NCBI RefSeq assembly: GCF_008806775.1
Contig: NZ_WAEM01000003.1
Span: 186,001 to 250,000, forward strand
Origin: Flavobacterium luteum
Lineage (GTDB): Bacteria > Bacteroidota > Bacteroidia > Flavobacteriales > Flavobacteriaceae
Direction of reading: 5' to 3'
Length of the DNA: 64,000 nucleotides
Below are positions 24,737 through 35,687 of this stretch, piece after piece; the stretch's first letter is position 1, and each line of letters starts with the position of its first letter. The translations under genes were made by a program, and so were the position numbers. Under the pieces are notes generated by a model that had not been told where the DNA came from, did no database searches, and saw nothing but the letters and a program-made list of their open reading frames with translations.

Positions 24737-27309
24737 TCTGTTTCTTTTTTAATTTTTTGAGCTCTGTATAATCCATCAGTAGCTTGCATTAATTTTCTTT
24801 TTAAAATAGGACTAAAATTAGGATTTTCCTTCAAAAAAGTTTCAACAACTTCAAAAGCATATATAGAAGAATACCTGCCAATGCTATTGCTTAACCAAGC
24901 TTTTGGAAAAAAAATATCGCCAGTACGTTGAATATCATCTGTTAAATAGAGTGCTGATTTCAGATGTTTTTTAGCGCTTTCTTGACGCAATGGATGATAA
25001 ATATTTTTTAAAGAACTCAATACCCAAGATTCGTTTTCTCTATTTTTCTCTTCCTTTAAGGATTCCACAAAAGTATCTCTAACGGCCTCTTCATTAGACA
25101 AACTAGGTAATAAATAATCAAATCGTTTTTGTTTGTCGGGATTACTTATGCTTTGTTTGGTTTTTGTAATAATTTCAGCGCTTTTTGGATGGTTAAAAAT
25201 AACTAAATCCATGGCAATATTGGTATAATCGTCTTCATTTAATTTCAAATTATTAATCACGATTTCTTTATTCCAAATTTGATACAAACGTTCTTTATCT
25301 GTTTCTGAATATGCAATTGCACTTAACAAACCAAATAAAGTCTTTTTTATATTCGACGGCAAATTTTCTTGCAATCGGTTATAAATTATATCAGATATTA
25401 TTTTTTGATTGACTTGCTGTTGTTTTTCGGTTAGATATTTCCAAAATAAGGTGTTGATTTGACTTGACAATACATTGATAATTAATTCATTTTGCTCGAT
25501 AGTTATACTTTTTAGATTTGCATTAAATGCGTCTAAAGGGCTAATTGTTCCCAGTAATGTGTTTTCATAAAGATTAATAAAACTTGAGGCTCTTGCCACT
25601 TCACTCTGAATTGAAGCTATAGAATCTAAACAGGTTTTATCGACAGGAAAAACGCCATACCCATAACCGTTGTAATTATAAATAATACTTATAGGTTTGG
25701 GTAAATCCATTGCGTCCAGAAGGGTTGTTGTTTTACCTTTGATAGTTACAGGTAAAATTTTTGTGCTATCATTATATACAAAACCAATTTCAAAAAGTTG
25801 TGGCCAAATATTATTAGATGCATCTTCAGCATTTTGAATAATTTCAAATTTTTTTATACGGTTGTCATTATCATATTCTATAGTCTCAGAAAAAATTGGT
25901 CTTCCAGATTGTTCTACCCAAACATCGCTCCACTTATTTAGATTTAATGAAGTTTGATAATCTAAAATGGCAATTAAATCATTCCAATCGGCATTTTTAT
26001 TTGCAAATTTTTGAATGTATTTTTGGATGCCTTTTCTGAATGCCTTTTCGCCCATGGCCATTTCGAGCTGACGCATCATTATGGGTGCTTTGTCGTAAAT
26101 AATATTTCCGTAAAGTGATCCAGCATTTTTTAAATTTTCTAAATTTTGTTTAATCGGATTTGTGCCTGCAGTTCGATCTTCAGCATAAGCACTAGGATAA
26201 TGTGAGGTTAGAAATTGTAAGTCATGGTTTACTTCTGGAAAAAGAGGATTTACAATTTTGTCGGCCATAAAATTGGCAAAAACTTCTTTCATCCAAACAT
26301 CGTCAAACCATTTCATGGTAACTAAATCTCCAAACCACATATGAGCTGTTTCGTGTGCAATTAATTTGGCACGTTCCAATTTTTCACTTTCGGTAGCTTT
26401 AGTATCTAAAAACAAGTCAGACTCGCTGTATTGTATGGCTCCAACATGTTCCATGCCACCATATTGAAAGGAAGGAATAGCAACAAAATCAAGCTTTTTG
26501 AACGGAAATTTTTGTAAAGTATAGTCTTCTAAAAATGTTACTGCTTGCTCATGCTGTTTAAAAATAACATCTGTACTTTCCTTAATTTTTTCGGCATCAT
26601 TTTCTCGATATAGAAAAGTGCTACTGGATGAATGACTTTTTTTAGCAACACTTTTAAACTCTCCAGCTACAAAAGAAAATAAATAGGTACTCATTTTATC
26701 AGATTCGTCAAATGAATAGGTAATAAAATCTCCTTTGGCAATTTTATTGTTTAAAGGAGAAGCACATAAAACTTTCCACTCTTTAGGTGCAGTAATAGTA
26801 AGAGTATAGACTGCTTTTAGGTCTGGCTGATCAAAGCAAGGAAATAGCGTGCTTGCCCTGTCAGGAACCAATAAAGTATATAAAAAGGCATCGTTTCTAT
26901 TTAATGAAGAGTTGCCAGCAACAAATGAAATGGCTATTGTATTTCGACCTAGTTTTAAATTTTCGGACGCAATTAGTAGGTGTTCTTTTTGATGATTTAT
27001 TGCTATTGGAGTTCCGTTTGCTTGAATTGATTTTATATTTTCGGTTTTTTCATTAAAATCTAAATATAAAGGTTGGGACAAATCAGTTAAAGTGAGATTC
27101 AAAATTAAATTTGATAGAATCGATTCTGATTTTTCTAGAGGAATAGAAAATGACAATTCATAAGAAACATCATTAATTTGATGTTTACGAAAACATGCTA
27201 ACTCTTTTGAAACTCCTTTTTCTAATAAAACGGTTTGTTTTTTATTAGATTGAGAGAGACAGCCGTTAATTGTAAATACTAAACTTATGAAGCAATAGAA
27301 AAATTTCAT
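24733..27309 (-). CDS. M1 family zinc aminopeptidase (lipoprotein)
   Basis: 858-residue peptidase removing N-terminal residues from peptides. The zinc site is H319, E320 and H323 in HETAHMWFG, with E342 (KEVFANF) as third ligand. The substrate-recognition GAMEN-type motif appears as YGGMEHVG (283-290). The N-terminal hydrophobic stretch ends TINGC at residue 17, so the mature protein is probably lipid-anchored, facing the periplasm or surface. The C-terminal half is an ERAP-like helical domain. Coupled to the DUF58 gene. The thioredoxin terminator lies in the 82 bases upstream, so it needs its own promoter, which I could not place with confidence. Confidence 0.92.
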   Translation of the reverse strand: MKFFYCFISLVFTINGCLSQSNKKQTVLLEKGVSKELACFRKHQINDVSYELSFSIPLEKSESILSNLILNLTLTDLSQPLYLDFNEKTENIKSIQANGTPIAINHQKEHLLIASENLKLGRNTIAISFVAGNSSLNRNDAFLYTLLVPDRASTLFPCFDQPDLKAVYTLTITAPKEWKVLCASPLNNKIAKGDFITYSFDESDKMSTYLFSFVAGEFKSVAKKSHSSSSTFLYRENDAEKIKESTDVIFKQHEQAVTFLEDYTLQKFPFKKLDFVAIPSFQYGGMEHVGAIQYSESDLFLDTKATESEKLERAKLIAHETAHMWFGDLVTMKWFDDVWMKEVFANFMADKIVNPLFPEVNHDLQFLTSHYPSAYAEDRTAGTNPIKQNLENLKNAGSLYGNIIYDKAPIMMRQLEMAMGEKAFRKGIQKYIQKFANKNADWNDLIAILDYQTSLNLNKWSDVWVEQSGRPIFSETIEYDNDNRIKKFEIIQNAEDASNNIWPQLFEIGFVYNDSTKILPVTIKGKTTTLLDAMDLPKPISIIYNYNGYGYGVFPVDKTCLDSIASIQSEVARASSFINLYENTLLGTISPLDAFNANLKSITIEQNELIINVLSSQINTLFWKYLTEKQQQVNQKIISDIIYNRLQENLPSNIKKTLFGLLSAIAYSETDKERLYQIWNKEIVINNLKLNEDDYTNIAMDLVIFNHPKSAEIITKTKQSISNPDKQKRFDYLLPSLSNEEAVRDTFVESLKEEKNRENESWVLSSLKNIYHPLRQESAKKHLKSALYLTDDIQRTGDIFFPKAWLSNSIGRYSSIYAFEVVETFLKENPNFSPILKRKLMQATDGLYRAQKIKKETE

Positions 27310-27330
27310 TTATTCATTATTAAGTTCGCT

Positions 27331-27369
27331 AAAAATAAGAAAAGGTTTGACTTTCGCCAAACCTTTCCG
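27331..27369 (-). terminator. Terminator of the thioredoxin gene
   Basis: AAAGGTTTG (27341-27349) pairs with CAAACCTTT (27358-27366) around an 8-base loop, and read leftward a T-rich run follows. It lies 26 bases past the thioredoxin stop. Confidence 0.75.
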
Positions 27370-27391
27370 TTTAATATATTCAGGTTGCTAG

Positions 27392-27709
27392 TTACAACAA
27401 TGCATCTAAGCTATCTGCATACGTTTGTTTTGGAGCAACTCCTACTTGGCGACCCACCACTTCTCCATTTTGGAAAACCAAAACCGTTGGAATATTTCTA
27501 ACACCATATTTTGCTGCAAACTCTTGGTTAGCATCTACATCTACCTTACCAATGACTGCTTTTCCTGCATATTCCTCACTAATTTCATCTATTATTGGAC
27601 CCACCATTCTACAAGGACCACACCATGCTGCCCAAAAGTCAACCATTACTGGTTTATCTGATTTTAATACTACTTCATCAAAAGTAGCATCTGTTATTGC
27701 TAATGCCAT
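27392..27709 (-). CDS. trxA: Thioredoxin
   Basis: 105-residue cytoplasmic disulfide reductase. The active site is WAAWCGPCRM with C30 and C33; the cis-proline loop VRNIPTVLVF and the structural VDFWAAWC strand are intact. Length and layout match classical thioredoxin 1. It is transcribed leftward as a single gene, ended by a terminator. A reverse-strand TAAATTTG box (27738-27745) lies 29 bases before the start and may be its -7 element. Confidence 0.95.
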   Translation of the reverse strand: MALAITDATFDEVVLKSDKPVMVDFWAAWCGPCRMVGPIIDEISEEYAGKAVIGKVDVDANQEFAAKYGVRNIPTVLVFQNGEVVGRQVGVAPKQTYADSLDALL

Positions 27710-28021
27710 ATTTTCTATTTTTTATTTAAACTTAATACAAATTTACAGCATTATTTGTAATGAAATTCATTTCCAAAATTAATTTTAATTATGAATGTAT
27801 TATAAATACTTATTTTAAAATATATACTTATGTAAGAGTTACGTATTCATCCAAAATAAAAAAAATTATTCTCAAAATAACACATTTAAACCTGATAAAA
27901 AAAGTAATATTATACTGCTTTAAATGTTAAATCTGTAAAATTTTTGATAAAATCTTATAAATAATAAATATTTAGCTGTACTTTTAATTTTCGAAAATTC
28001 AAATATTTAAATGCTGCTATC
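27710..28021. other. Divergent intergenic region, 312 bases
   Basis: Between trxA (leftward) and the lipoprotein gene (rightward). It is very AT-rich. It holds a reverse-strand TAAATTTG box at 27738-27745 for trxA and a perfect 14-base palindrome AATTTTCGAAAATT at 27986-27999, just before the lipoprotein start. No coding frame is convincing. Confidence 0.5.
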
Positions 28022-29011
28022 ATGTCAATTAAAAAAATCCTAATTTCATTAACATTTGTTACCTTATTATTTTCTTGTTCTGATGAAATTAATACAACTG
28101 CAAACGAACAAAACAGTAAAGCCATTAAACGTTTGGCCATATCAACAACTCCAAAAAAATTCCTTTTTGACGCTATAAAAGCTGAAACTGCTGGAAATGC
28201 AGATTGGGTCATTTCTGAAAACAGTAGCGGAACACCTTTACGTTATCCAAATCCAGACCAACTCACTGTAACAGCAACTACACTTGAAACGTATTGGCAG
28301 GGTGGACTGTCTTCTTGGGGAATTGCACTGGTAAAAGAAGGGCACTATGTAGAATCTATTGTTTCTGGGGGTTCAATAACTTATGGTAATACTAGTAATA
28401 CTCAAGATTTATCTAAATTTGATGTTTTTGTTGTTGATGAACCAAACATATTATTTACATCTGCAGAAAAAACAGCTATTGTAAATTTTGTAAAAAACGG
28501 AGGCGGACTATTTATGATTGCTGATCATACTGTTTCTGACCGAAATAATGATGGGAAAGATTCTCCTGCCATTTGGAATGATTTGATGACTAACAATACA
28601 GTTCAGACAAATCCTTTTGGTTTAGCTGTTGAATTAACAAATATTTCTCAAACTTCAACAAACATTTTGATTGACCCAACAAATACAATCCTAAACGGAG
28701 CTCAAGGTGCTGTGACAAAATTAAAATTTAGCAATGGAGCTACTATCAAACTAACCCCAACTGCAAATTCCACTGCTAAAGGGATGATTTGGAAAACTGG
28801 GTTAGCAAAAACTAGTACTACAGGTGTGATGTGTGCGTCATCAACTTTTTTCAACGGAAGAGTAGTTTTAATAACAGATAGTTCACCAGCTGATGACGGA
28901 ACAGGAAATCCGAATGATATATTGTATAATGGTTGGTCTGACGCGACTGTTGCCAATAGTCACTCCAGATTGCATTTAAACGCTTCCTATTGGTTGGCTA
29001 AACTGCAATAA
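28022..29011 (+). CDS. Exported lipoprotein with a ThuA/DUF4350-like domain
   Basis: 329-residue lipoprotein; the lipobox is LLFSC near residue 18-19 (FSCSDEINTT). The middle part resembles ThuA or DUF4350 proteins of the class I glutamine-amidotransferase-like fold: FDVFVVDEPN, then VKNGGGLFMIADHTVSDRN near residues 160-180. The catalytic Cys of true amidotransferases is not obvious, so an enzymatic role is unsure. A Ca-binding-like DRNNDGKDS turn is present. It is alone between divergent trxA and convergent dnaE. A small perfect palindrome (27986-27999) lies 23 bases before the ATG. Function unknown. Confidence 0.7.
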   Translation: MSIKKILISLTFVTLLFSCSDEINTTANEQNSKAIKRLAISTTPKKFLFDAIKAETAGNADWVISENSSGTPLRYPNPDQLTVTATTLETYWQGGLSSWGIALVKEGHYVESIVSGGSITYGNTSNTQDLSKFDVFVVDEPNILFTSAEKTAIVNFVKNGGGLFMIADHTVSDRNNDGKDSPAIWNDLMTNNTVQTNPFGLAVELTNISQTSTNILIDPTNTILNGAQGAVTKLKFSNGATIKLTPTANSTAKGMIWKTGLAKTSTTGVMCASSTFFNGRVVLITDSSPADDGTGNPNDILYNGWSDATVANSHSRLHLNASYWLAKLQ

Positions 29012-29052
29012 ATTATTTTTTTCATAATGTGAGTTCCTATCTAAATTTAACA

Positions 29053-32000
29053 TTAATTCAACTTAAAATTAATTTGCATCTTTTCTAAATCCTGTAATAA
29101 TTCATTAGAAATAGCAACTTTTATTTTTCGGCTTGTCATTACTATCGATGTGATTATTCTAAATTGTTCCTGAATATTAGTTGTTTCAATTATTTCTGCT
29201 TCTTCTAATTCGGTTTCAATATCTAAGTTATCAATATCTATTTCAGTATCGTTATCGATAAACGAAATTTCTTTAGGAGTTTTAATTGCTGATGAAACTT
29301 CGATTATCTTTTTCATTTTCTCTACTTCTAAAACTTCAAAGGTTACTTGGTGATCTCCTTTGTTTGCTTGAAAGATGTCCTTTAAATTATCAATTAAATT
29401 TAGTTTCAAATCATTTATATTCAATTGAATCGCAATTTTTTTAGCAAAAGTGGGTAAAACATCGGCTAATAATTTGGCGTCTTGAAACGTAATTCTTGGA
29501 TCTGATTTTTTACCAGTTTCTCTATTGACCCATCCGTCTTTTACATTTATTTTAAAATAGATAAACTGATTGTTTACTAAAAAATGACGGAATTTTAAAT
29601 ACTCTTCATCAAAAATTCTAAAATCGTGACTTTCGTCATAGCCTTCTAAAGTAAACATAGCCCAGTCTTTTCCGTTTTTTCCAGTTCGATATTGTACATT
29701 GGTAACAATTCCTGCAAAAGTTAGGTTTTTACCCACCAGTGTTTCTAAACTTTTTAAATTCGACAATCTCACATTGCAAAAATATTTCATCTCAAATTTA
29801 TAATCATCTAGTGGATGACCAGAAATGTAAATCCCAACTACTTCTTTTTCTTTGGCTAATTTCTCCATGGTATTCCAATCTTCGCATGGAGGAACGATAG
29901 GTTCAGCAATTTGAACATCGCTGCTTTCGCCGAACAAACTTACTTGCGAGGAGTTTTCGTTTTCTTGAAACTTGGCACCATACCGTATGGCTTTTTCATA
30001 AAATGTAATTCCGTCACCATCGTCATGAAAATATTGAGCACGCGTAGTTCCTACAAAAGAGTCAAATCCGCCAGCTAAAGCTAAATTCTCTAAAGCTTTT
30101 TTATTGGCAGCACGCAAATCAATACGTTTAGTTAAATCAAAAATCGATTTGTATTTGCTTTCTTTTCTATTTTCAACAATGGTTTCAACAGCGCCCATTC
30201 CGACACCTTTTACAGCTCCAATCCCGAAACGAACGGCATAATCATCATTTACGGTAAATTTATAGAAGCTTTCATTTACATCAGGCCCTAAAACTTTTAA
30301 TCCCATTCGCTTGCATTCTTCCATAAAGAAGGACACTTGCTTAATATCGCTCATATTATTTGACAAAACAGCTGCCATGTATTCTGCTGGATAATTCGCT
30401 TTTAGATAAGCCGTTTGATAAGCAATCCAAGCATAGCAAGTTGAATGTGATTTGTTAAAAGCATATTCGGCAAAGGCTTCCCAGTCTTTCCAAATTTTTT
30501 CTAATTTTTCTTCAGAATGTCCTTTTGATGCCGCTTGCGAAATGAATTTGGGCTTCATTTTATCCAAAACATCACGTTGTTTTTTTCCCATAGCTTTTCG
30601 CAAAACATCGGCATCGCCTTTAGAAAAATCGGCTAACTTTTGCGACAAAAGCATTACTTGCTCCTGATAAACGGTAATTCCGTAGGTGTCTTTAAGTAAT
30701 TCTTCGCAAGCTTCTAAATCATATTCTATAGGTTCTTCTCCATTTTTTCTTTTAATAAAACTCGGTATATAAGCAATTGGACCGGGACGATACAAAGCAT
30801 TCATGGCAATTAAATCATTGAAAACCGTTGGCTTCAATTCTTTCATGTATTTTTGCATTCCTGCACTTTCGTACTGAAAAATACCAACTGTTTCACCACG
30901 TTGAAAAAGCTCATAAGTCTTTACATCATCAATAGGAAATTCATCAGGATTTAGATCTATATTGCTTCTGTATTTTACCAGTTTAACAGTGTCTTTTATT
31001 AAGGTTAACGTTTTTAAACCCAAGAAATCCATTTTTAATAGTCCTGCACTTTCAACGACAGAGTTGTCAAATTGAGTTACATATAAATCAGAATCCTTTG
31101 CTGTTGCTACAGGAACAAAATTCGTAATATCGCTAGGGGTAATAATTACGCCACAGGCATGAATCCCAGTATTTCTTAAATTTCCTTCTAGGATTTGTGC
31201 TTGTTGTATGGTTTCGCTTCCCAAGTCATCTTCTTTCGATAATGCTATTAATTCTTTTATTTTTTCGAAATCTTCTGGACGAAGAATTTTCTTAATTTCA
31301 CCCTCTGCTTCTCTTAAAAATCGTGATAAACTCCATTTGGATGGAATTAAATTCGGAATTAATTTTGCAATTTTATCGGCTTCAAACAGCGGTAAATCTA
31401 AAACTCTTGCGGTGTCTCGAATAGCAGATTTAGCTGCCATAGTACCGTAAGTAATAATTTGTGCGACTTGTTTGGAACCGTACTTTTGAATTACATAATC
31501 CATAACTTTACTTCGACCTTCATCATCAAAATCGATATCAATATCAGGAAGAGAAACTCTATCTGGATTTAAAAATCTTTCAAAAAGTAAATTATATAAT
31601 AATGGGTCAATATTTGTAATTCCTAAACAATAAGCTACAACTGAACCGGCTGCAGAACCACGGCCTGGACCAACAGAAACGCCCATTTTACGTGCTTCAG
31701 CTATGAAATCCTGAACAATTAAGAAATACCCAGGATAACCCGAATTTTGAATAGTGAGTAATTCAAAATCTATTCGCTCTTTAATTTCTTCCGTAATTTC
31801 TTTGTAGCGTTTGTTGGCACCTAAATAGGTAAGATGTTTTAAATAGTTATTTTCTCCGCGAACACCACCGTCTGTTTTGTCTTGTTCAATTTCAAATGCA
31901 GCAGGAATTTCAAACTTGGGAAGTAAAACTTCACGTGCCAAGTTGTAAATTTCTATTTTATCAACAATCTCTGAAATATTCGAAATTGCTTCGGGTAAAT

Positions 32001-33609
32001 TGTTGAAAAGTTGTTTCATTTCATCGCCACTCTTGAAATAGTATTCCTGATTAGGCAATCCATACCGATAGCCTCGACCACGTCCTATTGGGGTGGTTTG
32101 TTTTTCGCCATCACGAACACATAGCAAAATATCGTGAGCATTGGCATTGTCTTTTTCGATGTAAAACGTATTATTAGTGGCTACAATCTTAACATCGTGT
32201 TTTTTTGCTAATGAAATCAAACCTTCATTAACACGGTTTTCGTCTTCTTGATTGTGACGCATGACTTCAATATAAAAATCATCGCCAAATTGTTGTTTCC
32301 ACCAAAGGAGTGCTTCTTCAGCTTGATTTTCTCCTAAATTTAAAATTTTACTTGGAATTTCTCCGTAAAGATTTCCCGATAAAACAATAATATCTTCTTT
32401 GTATTCCTCTATTAATTTTTTATCAATACGAGGAACGTAATAAAACCCATCAGTATGCGCTAGCGATGACATTTTAGCTAAATTATGATACCCTTTTTTG
32501 GTTTTCGCTAAAAACACAATTTGATAGCCGTTGTCTTTTCGGGATTTATCTTTATGGTCTTCGCAAACAAAAAATTCACAACCAACTATTGGTTTTATTA
32601 TAATTTCTGTTGGAAGTTCGCCATTATCTATAGCTGATTTGTTTTTTGATTCGGCAGTTTTATTATGATTGATAATGTCGCGAACAAAATGAAAAGCACC
32701 CATTAAATTAGCATGGTCGGTAATGGCAACAGCAGGCATTTTTTGTTGAGCAGTAGCTTTTACAAGTGATGCTACACTTATTGTTGATTGCAAAACAGAG
32801 AATTGAGTATGATTGTGTAAATGCACAAAATCAGTATCAATGAGTATTTGTTTGTTTTCTGAAAGTTCTTTTTTAGAAATAGGAGCTACAATCTTATCTC
32901 CTAATTGCTGACGAATTTTTTCGGATGCTTCTTTTAGATTAATGTGTTTTAATCCTATAAGCTGAATTTGTTTTGGGTTCTTTAATTGAAAATCTTCGAA
33001 ATATTCCTGTTCAACTTCAAGATCTTTTTTGGTAAAAACTTCTGTACGAATTAATTCGAAAAAGCATCGTGTGGTAGCCTCCACATCGGCAGTGGCGTTG
33101 TGGGCTTCCGCAAATGGTTTGTTAAAAAGGTATTGATGTAATTCTGTTAAAGTTGGTAATTTGAATTTTCCACCACGACCTCCAGGTAATTTCAAAAGAG
33201 ATGCAGTTGTTTCTGTACAGGTATCTAAAATGGGCATTTCACTCATTGGACTTTCAATACCCAATCGATAAAATTCGCAACCCATGATATTGATGTCAAA
33301 ACCTAAATTTTGACCAACAATAAATTTAGTTTTTGATAGTGCATTATTGAATTTTTCTAAAACATCAGCCAGTGTGATTCCTTCAGCATCAGCTAATTCT
33401 GTTGATATTCCGTGTATCCGTTCGGCATCATAAGGAATATTAAAACCTTCGGGTTTTATCAAATAATCCTGATGTTCTATGAGCTTCCCCATTTCGTCAT
33501 GCAGTTGCCAAGCAATTTGTATGCAACGTGGCCAATTGTTTATATCTGTAATTGGAGCGTCCCATCGCTTTGGTAAACCCGTAGTTTCGGTATCGAATAT
33601 TAAATACAT
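29053..33609 (-). CDS. dnaE: DNA polymerase III alpha subunit with fused N-terminal proofreading exonuclease
   Basis: 1518-residue replicative polymerase. Residues 1-185 are a DnaQ-like 3'-5' exonuclease with Exo I DTETTG (D6, E8), a middle GQNLGFDINIMG (Exo II) and HNATADVEAT (Exo III, His and Asp). Next comes the PHP domain (HLHNHTQFSVLQ near 269). The palm carries PDIDIDFDDEGR near residues 684-696 with the two catalytic Asp; a helix-hairpin-helix and an OB domain (GKNLTFAGIVTNVQYR) follow. This domain order differs from E. coli, where proofreading is a separate protein, and is typical of many Bacteroidota. It is a single gene, convergent with the lipoprotein gene. A reverse-strand TAAATTTG lies at 33660-33667. 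Confidence 0.96.
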   Translation of the reverse strand: MYLIFDTETTGLPKRWDAPITDINNWPRCIQIAWQLHDEMGKLIEHQDYLIKPEGFNIPYDAERIHGISTELADAEGITLADVLEKFNNALSKTKFIVGQNLGFDINIMGCEFYRLGIESPMSEMPILDTCTETTASLLKLPGGRGGKFKLPTLTELHQYLFNKPFAEAHNATADVEATTRCFFELIRTEVFTKKDLEVEQEYFEDFQLKNPKQIQLIGLKHINLKEASEKIRQQLGDKIVAPISKKELSENKQILIDTDFVHLHNHTQFSVLQSTISVASLVKATAQQKMPAVAITDHANLMGAFHFVRDIINHNKTAESKNKSAIDNGELPTEIIIKPIVGCEFFVCEDHKDKSRKDNGYQIVFLAKTKKGYHNLAKMSSLAHTDGFYYVPRIDKKLIEEYKEDIIVLSGNLYGEIPSKILNLGENQAEEALLWWKQQFGDDFYIEVMRHNQEDENRVNEGLISLAKKHDVKIVATNNTFYIEKDNANAHDILLCVRDGEKQTTPIGRGRGYRYGLPNQEYYFKSGDEMKQLFNNLPEAISNISEIVDKIEIYNLAREVLLPKFEIPAAFEIEQDKTDGGVRGENNYLKHLTYLGANKRYKEITEEIKERIDFELLTIQNSGYPGYFLIVQDFIAEARKMGVSVGPGRGSAAGSVVAYCLGITNIDPLLYNLLFERFLNPDRVSLPDIDIDFDDEGRSKVMDYVIQKYGSKQVAQIITYGTMAAKSAIRDTARVLDLPLFEADKIAKLIPNLIPSKWSLSRFLREAEGEIKKILRPEDFEKIKELIALSKEDDLGSETIQQAQILEGNLRNTGIHACGVIITPSDITNFVPVATAKDSDLYVTQFDNSVVESAGLLKMDFLGLKTLTLIKDTVKLVKYRSNIDLNPDEFPIDDVKTYELFQRGETVGIFQYESAGMQKYMKELKPTVFNDLIAMNALYRPGPIAYIPSFIKRKNGEEPIEYDLEACEELLKDTYGITVYQEQVMLLSQKLADFSKGDADVLRKAMGKKQRDVLDKMKPKFISQAASKGHSEEKLEKIWKDWEAFAEYAFNKSHSTCYAWIAYQTAYLKANYPAEYMAAVLSNNMSDIKQVSFFMEECKRMGLKVLGPDVNESFYKFTVNDDYAVRFGIGAVKGVGMGAVETIVENRKESKYKSIFDLTKRIDLRAANKKALENLALAGGFDSFVGTTRAQYFHDDGDGITFYEKAIRYGAKFQENENSSQVSLFGESSDVQIAEPIVPPCEDWNTMEKLAKEKEVVGIYISGHPLDDYKFEMKYFCNVRLSNLKSLETLVGKNLTFAGIVTNVQYRTGKNGKDWAMFTLEGYDESHDFRIFDEEYLKFRHFLVNNQFIYFKINVKDGWVNRETGKKSDPRITFQDAKLLADVLPTFAKKIAIQLNINDLKLNLIDNLKDIFQANKGDHQVTFEVLEVEKMKKIIEVSSAIKTPKEISFIDNDTEIDIDNLDIETELEEAEIIETTNIQEQFRIITSIVMTSRKIKVAISNELLQDLEKMQINFKLN

Positions 33610-34127
33610 AATTGAAAATGAAGTATTTGCAAGTTAAATTTTTTGCAAATGTTGAAAATCAAATTTAGATTTTTTTACGTGAAAATGACGTAGAAGTTAT
33701 TAACAAAAAACGACAAATTACTATAAACTAACCTTAACTTTTAAGTTTGCTATTTTATAAAATAATACAAATTTTATTATTTTGGATGTCGTAGTATTTC
33801 ATTCAAATAAATCAGACTAAATCGCATTTTATTTTATAAATAAATGTCCTCTAAAATTCTTTTTTTGAAATTTAGTAACGAATATCAATTGTTAAATTTT
33901 AGGCTATTTTAGTTCTTTTATAAATTATTTTTTATTATATATAAATATTGTTGAAAAATAAATACCAAATTAACAACTATTTCAAATCCTTTTAATTACT
34001 CAATAATACGATTTAAAAACCTAAAAAAACCAAAATAAAAAGAATATAAAATCTACAAAATAAGAAAAAGAAGCTGTTGTATAGGGTAGAAAGATTTTGG
34101 TTATCGTATAAATTTAAATATTAAAAA
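33610..34127. other. Long AT-rich intergenic region before the leu operon
   Basis: About 520 bases between dnaE (leftward) and the leu promoter. A reverse-strand TAAATTTG (33660-33667) may serve dnaE. Apart from runs of A and T and short palindromes I see no gene, no T-box-like structure and no leader peptide rich in leucine codons. Confidence 0.5.
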
Positions 34128-34157
34128 TTGAATACTCTATTTCTTTTTTTAAATTTG
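34128..34157 (+). promoter_or_regulatory. leu operon promoter, TTG-N19-TAAATTTG
   Basis: TTG at 34128-34130 and TAAATTTG at 34150-34157 are 19 bases apart, a full consensus match. The expected leader is about 58 bases and holds a small palindrome (TCTATTTAAAATAGA) just before the leuC start region. Confidence 0.7.
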
Positions 34158-34221
34158 TCGCTATTGTTATACGTATAGAAAATTAAATTCTATTTAAAAT
34201 AGACACTTAAAAATTATTAAA

Positions 34222-35616
34222 ATGAGTACTACATTATTCGACAAGGTATGGGATTCTCACGTCGTGCGCAAAATAGCAGATGGGCCAGATGTGTTTTTTA
34301 TTGACCGTCATTTCATTCACGAAGTTACAAGTCCTGTTGCTTTCTTAGGGTTAAAAGAAAGAGGAATTTCTGTTTTGTATCCAGAACGCACTTTTGCAAC
34401 TGCTGATCACAATACACCAACTATAAATCAACACTTGCCAGTTCAAGATGCTTTATCGGCAAATCAGTTAAAAGCTTTAGAAGAAAATTCTAACGAATAT
34501 GGAATTAGTCACTGGGGTTTAGGAAATAAGAAAAATGGAATCGTACACGTTGTAGGGCCAGAGAACGGGATTACATTGCCTGGAGCTACTATTGTTTGTG
34601 GTGATTCACATACTTCTACACATGGTGCTTTCGGAGCAATCGCTTTCGGAATAGGTACTTCTGAGGTAGAAATGGTGCTTTCTACTCAATGTATTATGCA
34701 GCCAAAACCAAAAAAAATGCGAATTAACGTAGTTGGTAAGCTTCAATTTGGAGTAACACCAAAAGACGTAGCTTTATATATTATATCTAAATTATCTACT
34801 TCAGGAGCTACGGGTTATTTTGTAGAGTATGCGGGTGATGTTTTTGAAACCATGACTATGGAAGGCCGTATGACTGTCTGTAATTTAAGTATCGAAATGG
34901 GTGCTCGTGGAGGAATGATAGCTCCGGACCAAACTACTTTCGATTACTTAGAAGGGCGTTTGTATGCTCCGAAAGGGGAAGCGTGGGATACAGCAGTTGC
35001 CTATTGGAAAACACTGAAAACCGATGCTGATGCAACATTTGATCAAGAAATCACTTTTGATGCTGCTGATATTGAACCAATGATAACTTACGGAACTAAC
35101 CCTGGTATGGGATTAGGAATTTCTAAAAGTATTCCAGAAGCAAAAGATGTGGCAGAAGGCGAAGAAACCTATGTTAAATCATTAGCTTACATGGGGTACA
35201 ATCAAGGAGAAGCCATGATAGGAAAACAAATAGATTATGTTTTCTTAGGAAGTTGTACAAACGGTCGTATTGAAGATTTTAGAGCTTTTGCATCTATTGT
35301 AAAAGGCAGAAAAAAAGCAGATAATGTTACTGCTTGGTTGGTTCCAGGTTCACATGTGGTTGAAGCTCAAATTAAAGAAGAAGGAATTCTTGAAATATTG
35401 ACTGATGCTGGTTTTGTATTGCGTCAGCCAGGATGTTCGGCTTGTTTGGCTATGAATGACGACAAAGTTCCTGCTGGTAAATATGCGGTAAGTACGTCAA
35501 ATAGAAATTTTGAAGGACGTCAAGGACCAGGTTCTAGAACATTGTTAGCAAGTCCTTTTATGGCAGCAGCAGCAGCAGTTACTGGAGTTTTAACCGATCC
35601 TAGAGAGTTAATATAA
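34222..35616 (+). CDS. leuC: 3-isopropylmalate dehydratase large subunit
   Basis: 464-residue aconitase-family large subunit that, with LeuD, isomerises 2- to 3-isopropylmalate in leucine synthesis. The iron-sulfur cluster cysteines are in [11 protein letters not shown] and in [10 protein letters not shown]. Substrate-binding [12 protein letters not shown] and the C-terminal [15 protein letters not shown] are also present. It is the first gene of the leuCDAB cluster and has a strong promoter 65 bases upstream of the ATG. The 116 bases before leuD contain a short tandem repeat. Confidence 0.96.
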   Translation: MSTTLFDKVWDSHVVRKIADGPDVFFIDRHFIHEVTSPVAFLGLKERGISVLYPERTFATADHNTPTINQHLPVQDALSANQLKALEENSNEYGISHWGLGNKKNGIVHVVGPENGITLPGATIVCGDSHTSTHGAFGAIAFGIGTSEVEMVLSTQCIMQPKPKKMRINVVGKLQFGVTPKDVALYIISKLSTSGATGYFVEYAGDVFETMTMEGRMTVCNLSIEMGARGGMIAPDQTTFDYLEGRLYAPKGEAWDTAVAYWKTLKTDADATFDQEITFDAADIEPMITYGTNPGMGLGISKSIPEAKDVAEGEETYVKSLAYMGYNQGEAMIGKQIDYVFLGSCTNGRIEDFRAFASIVKGRKKADNVTAWLVPGSHVVEAQIKEEGILEILTDAGFVLRQPGCSACLAMNDDKVPAGKYAVSTSNRNFEGRQGPGSRTLLASPFMAAAAAVTGVLTDPRELI

Positions 35617-35687
35617 GTATTTCAATTGCTATAAAAATATAAAATAATAAAACCGATTTCGTTTTTAAGATTTGATTTTCTTTACAG

